From Caldalkalibacillus uzonensis (lineage in GTDB: Bacteria; Bacillota; Bacilli; Caldalkalibacillales; Caldalkalibacillaceae), in assembly GCF_030814135.1 (NCBI RefSeq), contig NZ_JAUSUQ010000017.1:1-57429 (forward strand): a stretch of DNA of 57,429 bases, written 5' to 3'. The position numbers and the translations under genes are program-made. The number at the start of each line of letters is the position of its first letter. Within the stretch, counting starts at the first letter, position 1. Shown here one piece after another: positions 45,537 through 53,833 of the stretch. A model generated the notes under the pieces. It saw nothing but the letters and a program-made list of their open reading frames with translations, was not told the DNA's origin and did no database searches.

Positions 45537-46106
45537 CTACTCAGTGGTGGATTCAACATTTTCCCCATACTCCATGAGAAACACATCCACTTTATCACTG
45601 TCATGGCCCGTATGGGTATAGCCGAAAATCTGTTCATCATAGCCATTAATGATCACATCTAAATCATGTATGACACGATGGGCGTATAGGAGCGCCTCAA
45701 CATCTTTCTCGTGGACAGCATAAGCAACCAGGCGGGCCATGTTCTCAAAATCTTGTTGCAGCACGCCTGCAGACATTTCGCTCAACTGCTCCAGTTCCTC
45801 AATGTCAGCCTGAAAGGATACGTTATCCCAATTGTCGGGATGATTAAAGCGCTGATATTCTCCCCAGCCAACCAATTGGTTATAGCGCTGATGGAGCTGG
45901 GCAATTCGATCACGCGTTTCTCCTGTCACATACAGCTGTCCTTCCTCGTCTCTGTACGATTGCCCGTCATCTACAATCTCCACCTGACTGACCCGTTCTG
46001 CCGGGGGCCCAGACAGCCACAACATCACACTGACAAGCCCCATTCCACTGCCGGTCAACACGATCAGGCCCCACAACAATACCTTTTTGCCCAGCTTAAT
46101 CCTCAA
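45537..46106 (-). CDS. Hypothetical membrane-anchored protein
   Basis: From TTG 46106 (GGGGGAGGG about 10 bases upstream) a 189-aa protein with one N-terminal membrane anchor (VLLWGLIVLTGSGMGLVSVML) and an acidic, helical extracellular domain. The frame is open to a GTG at 46139, so the start is uncertain. I do not recognise a family. It follows the D,D-carboxypeptidase terminator on the same strand. Confidence 0.65.
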   Translation of the reverse strand: MRIKLGKKVLLWGLIVLTGSGMGLVSVMLWLSGPPAERVSQVEIVDDGQSYRDEEGQLYVTGETRDRIAQLHQRYNQLVGWGEYQRFNHPDNWDNVSFQADIEELEQLSEMSAGVLQQDFENMARLVAYAVHEKDVEALLYAHRVIHDLDVIINGYDEQIFGYTHTGHDSDKVDVFLMEYGENVESTTE

Positions 46107-46202
46107 TTTGACGGCCCTCCCCCTAACCCTTTCTATCACTTCCTAAGATAAAGGTAACATTCTCCATCTTGCCCAATCAAGCGGTCTGCTCTCTTAAACG
46201 AA

Positions 46203-46225
46203 CAGCCTCCCGACTTAGGAGGCTG
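46203..46225 (-). terminator. Terminator of the D,D-carboxypeptidase gene
   Basis: CAGCCTCC (46203-46210) and GGAGGCTG (46218-46225) make a perfect 8-bp stem, followed on the minus strand by TTCGTTT. Confidence 0.72.
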
Positions 46226-46229
46226 AAGT

Positions 46230-47597
46230 TTAGGGGGTTGGAGGCCAATGCTTGGAATGAGTTTGGGATGACAGCCCACGCATAGCTGTTTTTTTACGCC
46301 GCCTGCGTTGATACACAAACAACACCAGTAAGGCCAAGAAGGGGATGTACCACCAGCGGGCCACAACTGAGACGATATGCTCTCCCGTACCATGGGCGAC
46401 CAAGTCTTCGACTGCGACTAGCACATTGTCTTCAGTAGCGATGCTTTGGGTGCTTACCGATGCCTTAGAATCCACTGCCATTTCTGTATCTGATGACAAC
46501 TCCCGTGAATGCATGTAGTGAACAGGCACTTTCATTATAGTGTGATCTTCTGTTTCGACAACCAGATGGCCAGCCAACATGTTTTTAATAAATGGAGGAG
46601 TAACATGGGTTAATTCCAGGCGTTCATCCCACTGAAACTTTCCATCAGCTGCTTTGGGCATGGTGACATACACATCCTCTGCCAACTGAAACACATGCTC
46701 TTGCCCATACAATGTTTCAGTAACATAGTCGCCTTCGTTCCACACTTTCACGGTTTGATAATGTTCAAAGCCGTAGTCCAGGAGAGCGGCAGCTTCCTGC
46801 CACAGGTTTTGCCGGTGAGTGGCTTTCAACAAAACAACGATCAATTCGGTCCCATCTCTTTCAGCTGAGGCGACAAAGGTTTGTCCAGCAGCACTGGTAT
46901 ACCCGGTTTTAATGCCTGTTGTCCCTTCATAATCCCACAGCAAACGGTTCGTATTAACCAGGTTAGAATGCCATTCTTCACCAAACCAGGGCATGGTTTT
47001 GGTCGTTACAATTTCGCGAAACAACGGATTTTGCAAGGCATATTGAGCAATTTTAGCCATATCCATGGCCGTTGTGTAATGATCATCATCATGCAGTCCA
47101 TGCGGGTTAACAAAGTGGGTTTCGAGAGCGCCAATCTCCTTGGCCTTGGCATTCATCATCTCGGCAAATCCCTCTACACTTCCTCCTAAATGCTCAGCAA
47201 TGGCAATGGCTGCGTCATTTCCCGAATTCAACATGATGCCGTAAACCAGGTCAATTAAGGGTTTTTCTTCTCCTTCAGCCAAATAAATGCGGTTACCGAT
47301 TGCATGCCTGGCCAATTCCGAAGTAACCACCATCTCGTCTAACCGACCTGATTCCAATGCCAAAATGGCTGTCATTATTTTAGTGATACTAGCCGGATAA
47401 AATGGTTGTTCTGCATTTTTACTGTACAGTACTTGCCCCGTTTTGGCATCCATCAATACAATGCCTTCTGCTGTAAATGGATGGTGGTCCAATTCTTGAG
47501 CCTGAGGTACCGCTGGATAAAAGAGTAAACCTGATATAATCAGTCCGATGATCAGCAAGCGCACAATATCATATTGAGAAACGGATCTGTCCGTCAT
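46230..47597 (-). CDS. D-alanyl-D-alanine carboxypeptidase
   Basis: A 455-aa penicillin-binding protein of the S11 family (DacA/DacF type). N-terminal signal (IVRLLIIGLIISGLLFYPAV), active-site Ser70-x-x-Lys73 (SITK), Ser125-Gly-Asn, and KTG in GIKTGYTSAAG, then a C-terminal beta domain and a final membrane segment (WWYIPFLALLVLFV) with a basic tail. It trims the terminal D-Ala from peptidoglycan peptides. ATG 47597 has GGAG 9 bases upstream, better than 47612. Confidence 0.92.
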   Translation of the reverse strand: MTDRSVSQYDIVRLLIIGLIISGLLFYPAVPQAQELDHHPFTAEGIVLMDAKTGQVLYSKNAEQPFYPASITKIMTAILALESGRLDEMVVTSELARHAIGNRIYLAEGEEKPLIDLVYGIMLNSGNDAAIAIAEHLGGSVEGFAEMMNAKAKEIGALETHFVNPHGLHDDDHYTTAMDMAKIAQYALQNPLFREIVTTKTMPWFGEEWHSNLVNTNRLLWDYEGTTGIKTGYTSAAGQTFVASAERDGTELIVVLLKATHRQNLWQEAAALLDYGFEHYQTVKVWNEGDYVTETLYGQEHVFQLAEDVYVTMPKAADGKFQWDERLELTHVTPPFIKNMLAGHLVVETEDHTIMKVPVHYMHSRELSSDTEMAVDSKASVSTQSIATEDNVLVAVEDLVAHGTGEHIVSVVARWWYIPFLALLVLFVYQRRRRKKTAMRGLSSQTHSKHWPPTP

Positions 47598-47713
47598 CTT
47601 TTCCCACTCCATGCATATTCAAAAAAGTTATTAATCAGCTGTATCAACCTTATTTATTATGACATAAAAGCATTGCTTTGGCGATGGCAGGTTTTGGATT
47701 GACAAGGTACTAA

Positions 47714-47762
47714 AATAAAAAACGCGACTCCTTGTACCACATCTATACAAGAAACCGCGTTG
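47714..47762 (-). terminator. Terminator after tRNA-Leu
   Basis: AACGCG with flanking TTGTA pairs with TACAA and CGCGTT in an extended stem; TTTTTTATTTT follows on the minus strand. Confidence 0.78.
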
Positions 47763-47777
47763 TGCAAATAATATGTA

Positions 47778-47864
47778 TGGTGCCGGTGAAGGGAGTCGAA
47801 CCCCCACTCCCGCAAGGGAACACGATTTTGAGTCGTGCGCGTCTGCCAATTCCGCCACACCGGC
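47778..47864 (-). tRNA. tRNA-Leu (CAA)
   Basis: An 87-nt class II tRNA with encoded CCA; acceptor GCCGGTG/CACCGGC, anticodon loop CTCAAAA (anticodon CAA), long variable arm and GGTTCGACTCC T-arm. Alone, with its own promoter. Confidence 0.96.
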
Positions 47865-47885
47865 ACGTTTTTGTTGACAATGAAT

Positions 47886-47914
47886 AATATAACACGGACG
47901 CAAACCTAAGTCAA
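47886..47914 (-). promoter_or_regulatory. Promoter of tRNA-Leu
   Basis: TTGACT (47909-47914), 17 bp, TATATT (47886-47891) on the minus strand, very like the promoter of the large tRNA cluster. Confidence 0.85.
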
Positions 47915-48078
47915 CCTGTTTTTTTATGTAAAACCGCACCCAAATTTTGGGTAGCTGTATCCTATCATAATTGTTCCCAAATGTTCCTGCAAATTGAGTT
48001 AATTCGTCCAGTTTAACCATTCCTGCAAACGGAACGAATAGCGTCAAACAACTCACACTGGTGCGGTCTAATGAAGCG

Positions 48079-48549
48079 CTATACCTTTGACATTTCTATT
48101 TTATTTATCAATTGCAAAAGGAGACGCACTGAAAGAGATAGAAGAAAGATGGTTATAAACGAGTGCATCCAAGTCCATGAATGGTATTCAACTAAATCGG
48201 TATATTTTTCACAAATGACCTCAATGGTCGTTAATGCAGCGGTATACAATGCACATTGGAGAACAATGCCTAGAAATCTTGAATGTACAGTTGTTTGGTA
48301 AAGGTAAATACACATGATGGGATAAAGAAAATATTCAAAAAGAATACTAGCATCGAAATATTTACTTAAAAATCTTACAGGGTATTCAACCATTTCTTCT
48401 TTTACTACAATAACCCCAATAAATGATGAAAAATAAGCTTTCATTAAGAAAATTAAAATCGTGTCCTTCAAAAGGAGTGGTTTTCTTAAACTGAAAAGAA
48501 ATAATCCAATTCCAATGATTAGTAAACACCACAATAATATTCTGTCCAT
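48079..48549 (-). CDS. CBO0543-family membrane protein
   Basis: A 156-aa protein with about five membrane segments. Features shared with CBO0543-type proteins of Firmicutes: LRKPLLLKDTILIFLMKAYF, VEYPVRFLSKYFD, SILFEYFLYPIMCIYL and HSWTWMHSF. Function is unknown; relatives often occur in spore formers. The region is more AT-rich than its surroundings. GGGAG lies 12 bases upstream of the ATG. Confidence 0.75.
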   Translation of the reverse strand: MDRILLWCLLIIGIGLFLFSLRKPLLLKDTILIFLMKAYFSSFIGVIVVKEEMVEYPVRFLSKYFDASILFEYFLYPIMCIYLYQTTVHSRFLGIVLQCALYTAALTTIEVICEKYTDLVEYHSWTWMHSFITIFLLSLSVRLLLQLINKIEMSKV

Positions 48550-48572
48550 GAATCATGTTGTCTCCCATCGTT

Positions 48573-48992
48573 TTATTGTTTCCTAAATATGATCATTCCA
48601 CAAAGAATAGGGATAATTAATAACAATCCTACGGTTAAAGTGGGTATGGCTAGTTTTGGTGCATATATTGCACTCAACTCTCCAAGGAAACCGGCAATGA
48701 CAAATGGAATAGCGGTCTTTGACTTGTCAGCATTAGGTTTTGCATAATACCAAGCATCCCATACTGCATAAGCATAAAATCCAGGGTAAAATAACATGAA
48801 TTGGAAATTTGTCGCATCTACAGCCTGTTGGTGGAATCCATTAAAATCAAGATGAATGGCATTGTTTATATTTCCAAATACATTATCAAAGTGCTCAACT
48901 ATTATAAAGAAGACACCTTTCAAGAACTGACCATTATATATTTGTCCGAATCCGGGCATAAGAATGGAAAATAAAGCAGCCATATTTCTCAT
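48573..48992 (-). CDS. Small TM2-like membrane protein
   Basis: A 139-aa protein with three to four membrane segments. The N-terminal ILMPGFGQIYNGQFLKGVFF is like the start of TM2-type proteins; later segments are FYPGFYAYAVWDAWYY and a C-terminal pair. AAGGAG lies 8 bases before the ATG. It precedes the CBO0543 gene by 23 bases and probably shares a transcript. Function unknown. Confidence 0.72.
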   Translation of the reverse strand: MRNMAALFSILMPGFGQIYNGQFLKGVFFIIVEHFDNVFGNINNAIHLDFNGFHQQAVDATNFQFMLFYPGFYAYAVWDAWYYAKPNADKSKTAIPFVIAGFLGELSAIYAPKLAIPTLTVGLLLIIPILCGMIIFRKQ

Positions 48993-49236
48993 ATATATAT
49001 CTCCTTAAGTTCTTATCATTTTAAATAATTTTTATTTGTATAAAATAAAGGTTAACTTCTTACCTTATTTTTCTTTATTTTGTCCATTTTTATGTAAATA
49101 AAGGTTTTAATCCATTTTTCTTTTACACGAGGTATTATGTATATACCCCAGTTATTTTATGCAGCATAGCTTCTCTGAAGCCAAAAACATTGAATGATCT
49201 ACATATAGTTCACATAACGTTCCTTCTTCCGGACAA

Positions 49237-49300
49237 AATAAAAAACCCCTTTCCGTTTTCCAACTTGCATTAACGCATAATGCGAAGTTGAAACAGAAGG
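49237..49300 (-). terminator. Long hairpin terminator after the LuxR-type gene
   Basis: CAACTTGCATTA (49261-49272) pairs with TAATGC-AAGTTG (49278-49290, one bulged base); outer bases extend the stem imperfectly, and GGGGTTTTTTATTTT follows on the minus strand. Bases 48993-49236 show no gene. Confidence 0.75.
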
Positions 49301-49358
49301 AGTTGCATATTGTCGTTGCGTACTGTTCTTAACTATTATGTAACTAACAAGTATCACT

Positions 49359-49655
49359 TTAGATTATACATTTTAGGGTATAAAAGTAATCGATTACCAT
49401 TGATAAAAGTCCCCGTGTTGAACTGGTGCGTGTTTTCTTAAGTATCTTATGAATATGATTTTTTACCGTCGTTTGGGAAACGAACAATGTTTTGGAGAGT
49501 TCTTCATTTGAATATCCATATAAAGATAACATGAGTAAAATTTCCTCTTCTCTTCTGGTTAAACGGTAGCGCTTAGCAATATAATGGACAACACGTTTAT
49601 ATTCTTGCTCCTTAATTTCCACGTTATGTTGTGGCAGGTACTCAATCGGCTTCAC
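49359..49655 (-). CDS. LuxR/GerE-type DNA-binding regulator
   Basis: A 98-aa protein, mainly a single LuxR-type helix-turn-helix (YRLTRREEEILLMLSLYG, then SNEELSKTLFVSQTTVKNHI), with no receiver domain, as in GerE. GTG 49655 has GAGAGG 9 bases upstream; an in-frame GTG at 49673 overlaps that site. A c-di-GMP riboswitch precedes it, so its level should follow the cellular c-di-GMP concentration. Targets are unknown; sporulation, motility and biofilm genes are the usual ones under such control. Confidence 0.85.
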   Translation of the reverse strand: MKPIEYLPQHNVEIKEQEYKRVVHYIAKRYRLTRREEEILLMLSLYGYSNEELSKTLFVSQTTVKNHIHKILKKTRTSSTRGLLSMVIDYFYTLKCII

Positions 49656-49710
49656 TACAACCACCCTCTCCACTCATATCTTTATAATTTGAAATTAAGT
49701 TCATATGTTT

Positions 49711-49760
49711 AATAGAAAACACACCTCCGCTTAAGAAGGTGTGTTTGTTTTCTTAAACGG
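49711..49760 (-). terminator. Riboswitch expression platform: terminator and antiterminator
   Basis: Terminator stem AACACACCT (49737-49745) with AGGTGTGTT (49718-49726) and tail TTTTCTATT. A competing stem pairs CCGTTTAAGAA (49750-49760) with TTCTTAAGCGG (49727-49737), one G-U pair. Its left arm includes CGTTT, which also closes the aptamer. Confidence 0.78.
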
Positions 49761-49840
49761 CAGCTGGCTGGCATGGCATGTTGCTTTAGCCCCTATAGCT
49801 TTGCGTCACTACGTTTCCGTAGCTTTGCCCTTGTGCGTTT
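49755..49840 (-). ncRNA. c-di-GMP-I riboswitch (GEMM) aptamer
   Basis: The minus strand reads AAACGCACAAGGGCAAAG, then hairpin CTACG-GAAA-CGTAG with a GNRA loop, then TGACGCAAAGC and the receptor-like GGGGCTAAAG, then a P3 region ending CAGCTGCCGTTT. These are the conserved blocks of the class I c-di-GMP riboswitch. AAACG at the 5' side can pair with CGTTT at the 3' side as P1. It lies about 100 bases before a LuxR-type gene. The pairing scheme implies that ligand favours termination. Confidence 0.88.
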
Positions 49841-49963
49841 TTTAAGCATTATGGAATTTGAATTTTTAAGCAATTGGAAGCAGGACCAATGTCCTGTCTA
49901 TTATGTTACCATTTTTTTCTTCAATTAGGTACACGACTTATGACCTATTTTTGGGAATCATAA

Positions 49964-49992
49964 AATAAAAAACTTCTTTCACAGGAAAGAAG
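49964..49992 (-). terminator. Terminator of the tRNA cluster
   Basis: CTTCTTTC - CTGT - GAAAGAAG perfect stem (49973-49992) followed by TTTTTTATTTT on the minus strand, after tRNA-Cys. Confidence 0.88.
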
Positions 49993-50009
49993 CATACTTA
50001 AAGTTAAAA

Positions 50010-50083
<74 letters not shown>

Positions 50084-50115
50084 ACTTAAATCACATATAA
50101 AAGTGTGTATAAAAA

Positions 50116-50190
50116 TGGAGCGGAAAACGGGATTCGAACCCGCGACCCCCACCTTGGCAAGGTGGTGCTCTACCCCTGAGCTATTTCCGC
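50116..50190 (-). tRNA. tRNA-Gly (GCC)
   Basis: A 75-nt tRNA with encoded CCA; acceptor GCGGAAA/TTTCCGC, anticodon GCC between CCTT and AAGG arms. Confidence 0.96.
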
Positions 50191-50200
50191 TCGCATAGAA

Positions 50201-50275
50201 TGGCTGGGCTGGCTGGATTCGAACCAGCGCATCACGGGGCCAAAACCCGTTGCCTTACCGCTTGGCTACAGCCCA
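50201..50275 (-). tRNA. tRNA-Gln (UUG)
   Basis: A 75-nt tRNA with encoded CCA; acceptor TGGGCTG, anticodon loop TTTTGGC between ACGGG and CCCGT. Confidence 0.95.
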
Positions 50276-50287
50276 ACAGTAAAACTA

Positions 50288-50364
50288 TGGGGCGACTGAT
50301 GGGATTCGAACCCACGAATGCCGGAGCCACAATCCGGTGCGTTAACCACTTCGCCACAGCCGCC
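50288..50364 (-). tRNA. tRNA-His (GUG)
   Basis: A 77-nt tRNA with encoded CCA and the extra 5' G (position -1) opposite C73 typical of tRNA-His; anticodon GTG. Confidence 0.95.
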
Positions 50365-50377
50365 ATGTTATATAGAG

Positions 50378-50451
50378 TGGCAGGGGCAGTAGGAATCGAA
50401 CCCACACTTGCGGTTTTGGAGACCGCCGTTCTACCATTGAACTATGCCCCT
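50378..50451 (-). tRNA. tRNA-Trp (CCA)
   Basis: A 74-nt tRNA; acceptor AGGGGCA, anticodon loop CTCCAAA, encoded 3' CCA. Confidence 0.95.
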
Positions 50452-50457
50452 GCAATA

Positions 50458-50542
50458 TGGTGGAGGGGGACGGATTCGAACCGCCGAACCCAGAGGGAGC
50501 AGATTTACAGTCTGCCGCGTTTAGCCACTTCGCTACCCCTCC
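50458..50542 (-). tRNA. tRNA-Tyr (GUA)
   Basis: An 85-nt class II tRNA with long variable arm; anticodon loop CTGTAAA; encoded CCA. A QueG/queuosine target by its GUN anticodon. Confidence 0.96.
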
Positions 50543-50553
50543 ACATTTTCGTA

Positions 50554-50629
50554 TGGTGCCGGCGAGAGGAATCGAACCCCCAACCCACTGATTACAAGTC
50601 AGTTGCTCTGCCAATTGAGCTACACCGGC
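50554..50629 (-). tRNA. tRNA-Thr (UGU)
   Basis: A 76-nt tRNA; acceptor GCCGGTG, anticodon loop CTTGTAA, encoded CCA. Confidence 0.96.
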
Positions 50630-50652
50630 ACGCTATTAATCCATATTTTAAG

Positions 50653-50728
<76 letters not shown>

Positions 50729-50741
50729 AGAGACAATTGTT

Positions 50742-50771
50742 AATATAACACACGTTTTGAGATGCTGTCAA
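50742..50771 (-). promoter_or_regulatory. Internal promoter in the tRNA cluster
   Basis: TTGACA (50766-50771), 18 bp, TATATT (50742-50747) on the minus strand between tRNA-Asp and tRNA-Phe. It should drive Phe through Cys separately from the first four or five tRNAs. Confidence 0.82.
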
Positions 50772-50815
50772 TTGCTTTGTGACTAGCAGTCCCTGTTAGT
50801 TAAATAGACATAAAA

Positions 50816-50892
50816 TGGCGGAGCTGACGGGATTCGAACCCGCGATCTCCTGCGTGACAGGCAGGCATGTTAGGCCTCTACACCACAGCTCC
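50816..50892 (-). tRNA. tRNA-Asp (GUC)
   Basis: A 77-nt tRNA; acceptor GGAGCTG, anticodon GTC, encoded CCA. Confidence 0.96.
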
Positions 50893-50989
50893 ACAATGTA
50901 TCATGTTGCGCAAATATATTGGTTGCACCCTGCGGGTACCACGATTTTCGCTTCCATCGATGAAAATTCGACGTAGTAGCGCTCATATT

Positions 50990-51067
<78 letters not shown>

Positions 51068-51082
51068 TCATTCTTATGAAAG

Positions 51083-51158
51083 TGGTGGAGGGTGACGGGT
51101 TCGAACCGCCGACCCCTTGCTTGTAAGGCAAGTGCTCTCCCAGCTGAGCTAACCCTCC
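51083..51158 (-). tRNA. tRNA-Val (UAC)
   Basis: A 76-nt tRNA; acceptor GGAGGGT, anticodon loop CTTACAA, encoded CCA. Confidence 0.96.
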
Positions 51159-51162
51159 ATAA

Positions 51163-51239
51163 TGGTGACCCGTAGGGGATTCGAACCCCTGAATGCCGGC
51201 GTGAAAGGCCGGTGTGTTAAGCCACTTCACCAACGGGCC
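51163..51239 (-). tRNA. tRNA-Glu (UUC)
   Basis: A 77-nt tRNA; acceptor GGCCCGT, anticodon loop CTTTCAC, encoded CCA. Confidence 0.95.
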
Positions 51240-51265
51240 ACGTAAAATGTATCTTTGATTTAATA

Positions 51266-51359
51266 TGGCGGAGAGGGAGGGATTCGAACCCTCGAGACGG
51301 GTTATCCCCGCCTACACGATTTCCAATCGTGCTCCTTCGGCCAGCTCGGACACCTCTCC
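51266..51359 (-). tRNA. tRNA-Ser (GGA)
   Basis: A 94-nt class II tRNA with a long variable arm; acceptor GGAGAGG, anticodon loop TTGGAAA (anticodon GGA), encoded CCA. First gene of the cluster. Confidence 0.95.
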
Positions 51360-51419
51360 ATGTCTTAACGCCGCTTAAAACTTGCGTTTTTTCTTGTCTC
51401 ACCAGCGGCGACAGACAAT

Positions 51420-51448
51420 AATATAACATGTCTTCAGTGTGAAGTCAA
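51420..51448 (-). promoter_or_regulatory. Promoter of the tRNA cluster
   Basis: TTGACT (51443-51448), 17 bp, TATATT (51420-51425) on the minus strand, about 60 bases before tRNA-Ser. Confidence 0.85.
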
Positions 51449-51542
51449 CCGCCAAATGGCAATAAATTTTTCCATATTTCCTCCGCCATCAATCGTCTCA
51501 GTCATTGGCATTTGACTGGTAAAACATAGACCGTCAGCAGGA

Positions 51543-52337
51543 CTAAGCGGTGATGTCCCGTTTTATGAAGGTTAACCAAGTCACCAAGATAAACAGGATG
51601 TAATACATAGATAAGACCAGTAAGGAAAATGAGAGGGTCATGCCCTCAACGAGGGGAAGCCCATCCACATATTGCCTGAGATCAAAGTGGGCAAACAAGA
51701 TCCATTTGACCCACGGATACTGGCTTAATAAAACAGCCAACTGTCCGCCAGTAAACATCAGAAACATGGATAAGCCGATAGCCAAAGCACTGTTGGTGAA
51801 AACGGCAGCCACCATAAAAGCAAAGGTGACCATCATTACGAGCGGAATGCTCTCAAACGCATATTGCTGCAAAAGACCGCTTAATCCTTGGTCCTCTAGG
51901 AAATCCCCACCCGGATTGGTCCATAATCCTTCAAAGCCGAACAACACGCCCCCCAGCACCAGCGAACCGAGAAACAGCACCACAATCATATACATACTAA
52001 ACAGCAGTACAGCGATATATTTGGCCAACAAAATTTTGGCACGATGGATGGGACGGATGAGCAATAGCTTGATGGTCCCCTGTGAAAATTCATTGGCTAC
52101 CGATGTGGCAGCAACAATGATCGCAAACAAGGTGATCAGTCCAAACAGGGGAACCGTTACATTCATAAAATACAACAATGGGGATGCCCCTTCACTTGCC
52201 GCGATAGGAAGAACATATTTTGTGATAAAGGCGATACCCACAATGGCCATGAGCAGCAATATAAACATCACCCATGTCCCCATCCTGCGGTATAATTTTA
52301 ACTGTTCATTTTGCAGTAAGCCTAACCAGATGTTCAT
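51543..52337 (-). CDS. ABC-2 permease, YhcI-like
   Basis: A 264-aa protein with six membrane helices (NIWLGLLQNEQLKLYRRMGT at the start, followed by the first helix). The segment EFSQGTIKLLLIRPIHR is typical of bacitracin/nisin-type ABC-2 permeases. Start overlaps the ATPase stop (ATGA). Last gene of a GntR/ABC operon that resembles B. subtilis yhcFGHI by order. Confidence 0.85.
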   Translation of the reverse strand: MNIWLGLLQNEQLKLYRRMGTWVMFILLLMAIVGIAFITKYVLPIAASEGASPLLYFMNVTVPLFGLITLFAIIVAATSVANEFSQGTIKLLLIRPIHRAKILLAKYIAVLLFSMYMIVVLFLGSLVLGGVLFGFEGLWTNPGGDFLEDQGLSGLLQQYAFESIPLVMMVTFAFMVAAVFTNSALAIGLSMFLMFTGGQLAVLLSQYPWVKWILFAHFDLRQYVDGLPLVEGMTLSFSLLVLSMYYILFILVTWLTFIKRDITA

Positions 52338-53254
52338 TGCGCTTTGCCTCCTGTCATTTCCAAGAACCGTTCCTCCAAGGTTTTCTCTCCTGCAGGTCGA
52401 ATACCGTATATCTTTACCTTGGCCTGCACAAGGTGTTGGACCACGTCCGGAATTTGTTCCTTTTCCAGCATGACTTTGAATTCATGATCAGTGACATGTC
52501 GGACAGGAACAGCATGATCCTCCATGACCTGCACCGCTTGGTGAAGCGGATCGACGGTGAAGGTGATCATGTGTTGATGTGCTGAGTTTAAAAAGGTCTC
52601 AACCGATTGCACATCCAACAATTTTCCCTTGTCGATAATGGCGATGCGGTCACACATCAACTGCATTTCGGCTAACAAATGGCTGGAAACCACCACTGAG
52701 ACCCCTTCTTCCTGGGCCAAACGGCGCAGATAGTTTCTGATCTCTCTGATTCCGGCAGGATCTAAGCCGTTGGTCGGTTCATCCAAAATCAGTAAAGAAG
52801 GAGAGTGAAGCAACGCTTGGGCCAAACCTAACCGTTGACGCATCCCCAATGAATAGGTTTTTACCTTATCATCAATGCGGTCTGCCAAGCCCACCAGTTC
52901 CACAATCTCCTCAATGCGGTCGTCGGTGACATGCTCTGCCATGCGGGCAAAATGAATCAGGTTTTCATAGCCGGTTAGATAGTTGTACAGTTGCGGCTGT
53001 TCAATAATCGCTCCCACATGGGCGATGGCTTGTTCAAAATGATCCCGGATACTATGCCCCTGGATTAAAATATTTCCTTTGCTCATGGACATAAGGCCTA
53101 CCATCATGCGCATGGTCGTCGTTTTACCGGCCCCATTGGGCCCCAGCAAACCAAACACTTCTCCCGGATAAATATCCAATGAAATATCTTCGATGATCGT
53201 TTTGGAACCGATTATTTTACTCACATGGTCTAAACGGCAGACAGGTTCCATCAT
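52334..53254 (-). CDS. ABC transporter ATPase, BcrA/YhcH-like
   Basis: A 306-aa ATPase with all motifs: Walker A GPNGAGKTT, signature SLGMRQRLGLAQAL, Walker B LLILDEPTNGLDP, switch His in VSSHLLAE, then a C-terminal domain of about 90 residues found in BcrA-like proteins. GGAGG precedes the ATG. With the permease downstream it makes a complete exporter, possibly for antimicrobial peptides or lipid-linked compounds. Confidence 0.92.
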   Translation of the reverse strand: MMEPVCRLDHVSKIIGSKTIIEDISLDIYPGEVFGLLGPNGAGKTTTMRMMVGLMSMSKGNILIQGHSIRDHFEQAIAHVGAIIEQPQLYNYLTGYENLIHFARMAEHVTDDRIEEIVELVGLADRIDDKVKTYSLGMRQRLGLAQALLHSPSLLILDEPTNGLDPAGIREIRNYLRRLAQEEGVSVVVSSHLLAEMQLMCDRIAIIDKGKLLDVQSVETFLNSAHQHMITFTVDPLHQAVQVMEDHAVPVRHVTDHEFKVMLEKEQIPDVVQHLVQAKVKIYGIRPAGEKTLEERFLEMTGGKAQ

Positions 53255-53275
53255 ATATATCCTCCATTCCCCATT

Positions 53276-53833
53276 TTAATCAGTAAGCACATCCTGTCGC
53301 CCTTCATAAACTCTCTTCATCCACTCCGTCAAGCTTTGCCCATAGTGGCTGCGAATCTCATCAGCATCATAACAACCAAGGACTTTTCCCTCTTTTAAGG
53401 GCACATCCCTGGCTAAGGCGAGCACCAATTTCAAGCGGCCGCGGTGACCTTTGGACAGATGGCTGACTTTGACCTGAGCATCCAGATTCAAAAATTGCAG
53501 CATCTGCTCCGCCTTGGCTACGTTTAAATCGCCGAATTGTGAAGCAAAAAAATGCAGCGTTTCTTCAACGGTAAAGAAGGAGTAGAAAGCATCCAGTTCA
53601 GACAAATAGGCAATCTTGGCCGCATCCCGGCGCTTCAGCACCCGTCCGCCAACCAGCACTTTCCCTTCACTAGGCTGGCATAGTCCGGCCAATAGTTTCA
53701 ATAACGTTGTTTTACCGCTGCCGTTTGGGCCAATCACACCGATCATTTTCCCTTGCGGAAGTTGCAGCGTCACCTTGTTCAACGCCGTCTGACCCAAATA
53801 GCGTTTGGTCACCTGCTGACATTCAAACATCAT
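53276..53833 (-). pseudogene. YhcG-like ABC ATPase with internal deletion
   Basis: From ATG 53833 (GGAGGAG upstream) the frame is intact for 185 codons but lacks the middle of the catalytic domain. Walker A GPNGSGKTT and the signature-like HLSKGHRGRLKLVLALARD are present. The next residues, VPLKEGKVLGCYDADEI, jump straight to the post-switch region, so Walker B, D-loop and switch His (about 45-70 residues) are missing. YhcG-type proteins are about 230 aa. The product cannot hydrolyse ATP normally; it is read as an in-frame deletion derivative. Confidence 0.75.

Noticed and set aside
49237-49300. Miniature transposable element
   Set aside because: The hairpin ends in a U-tract right after a gene and shows no flanking target duplication, so a terminator is the simpler reading.
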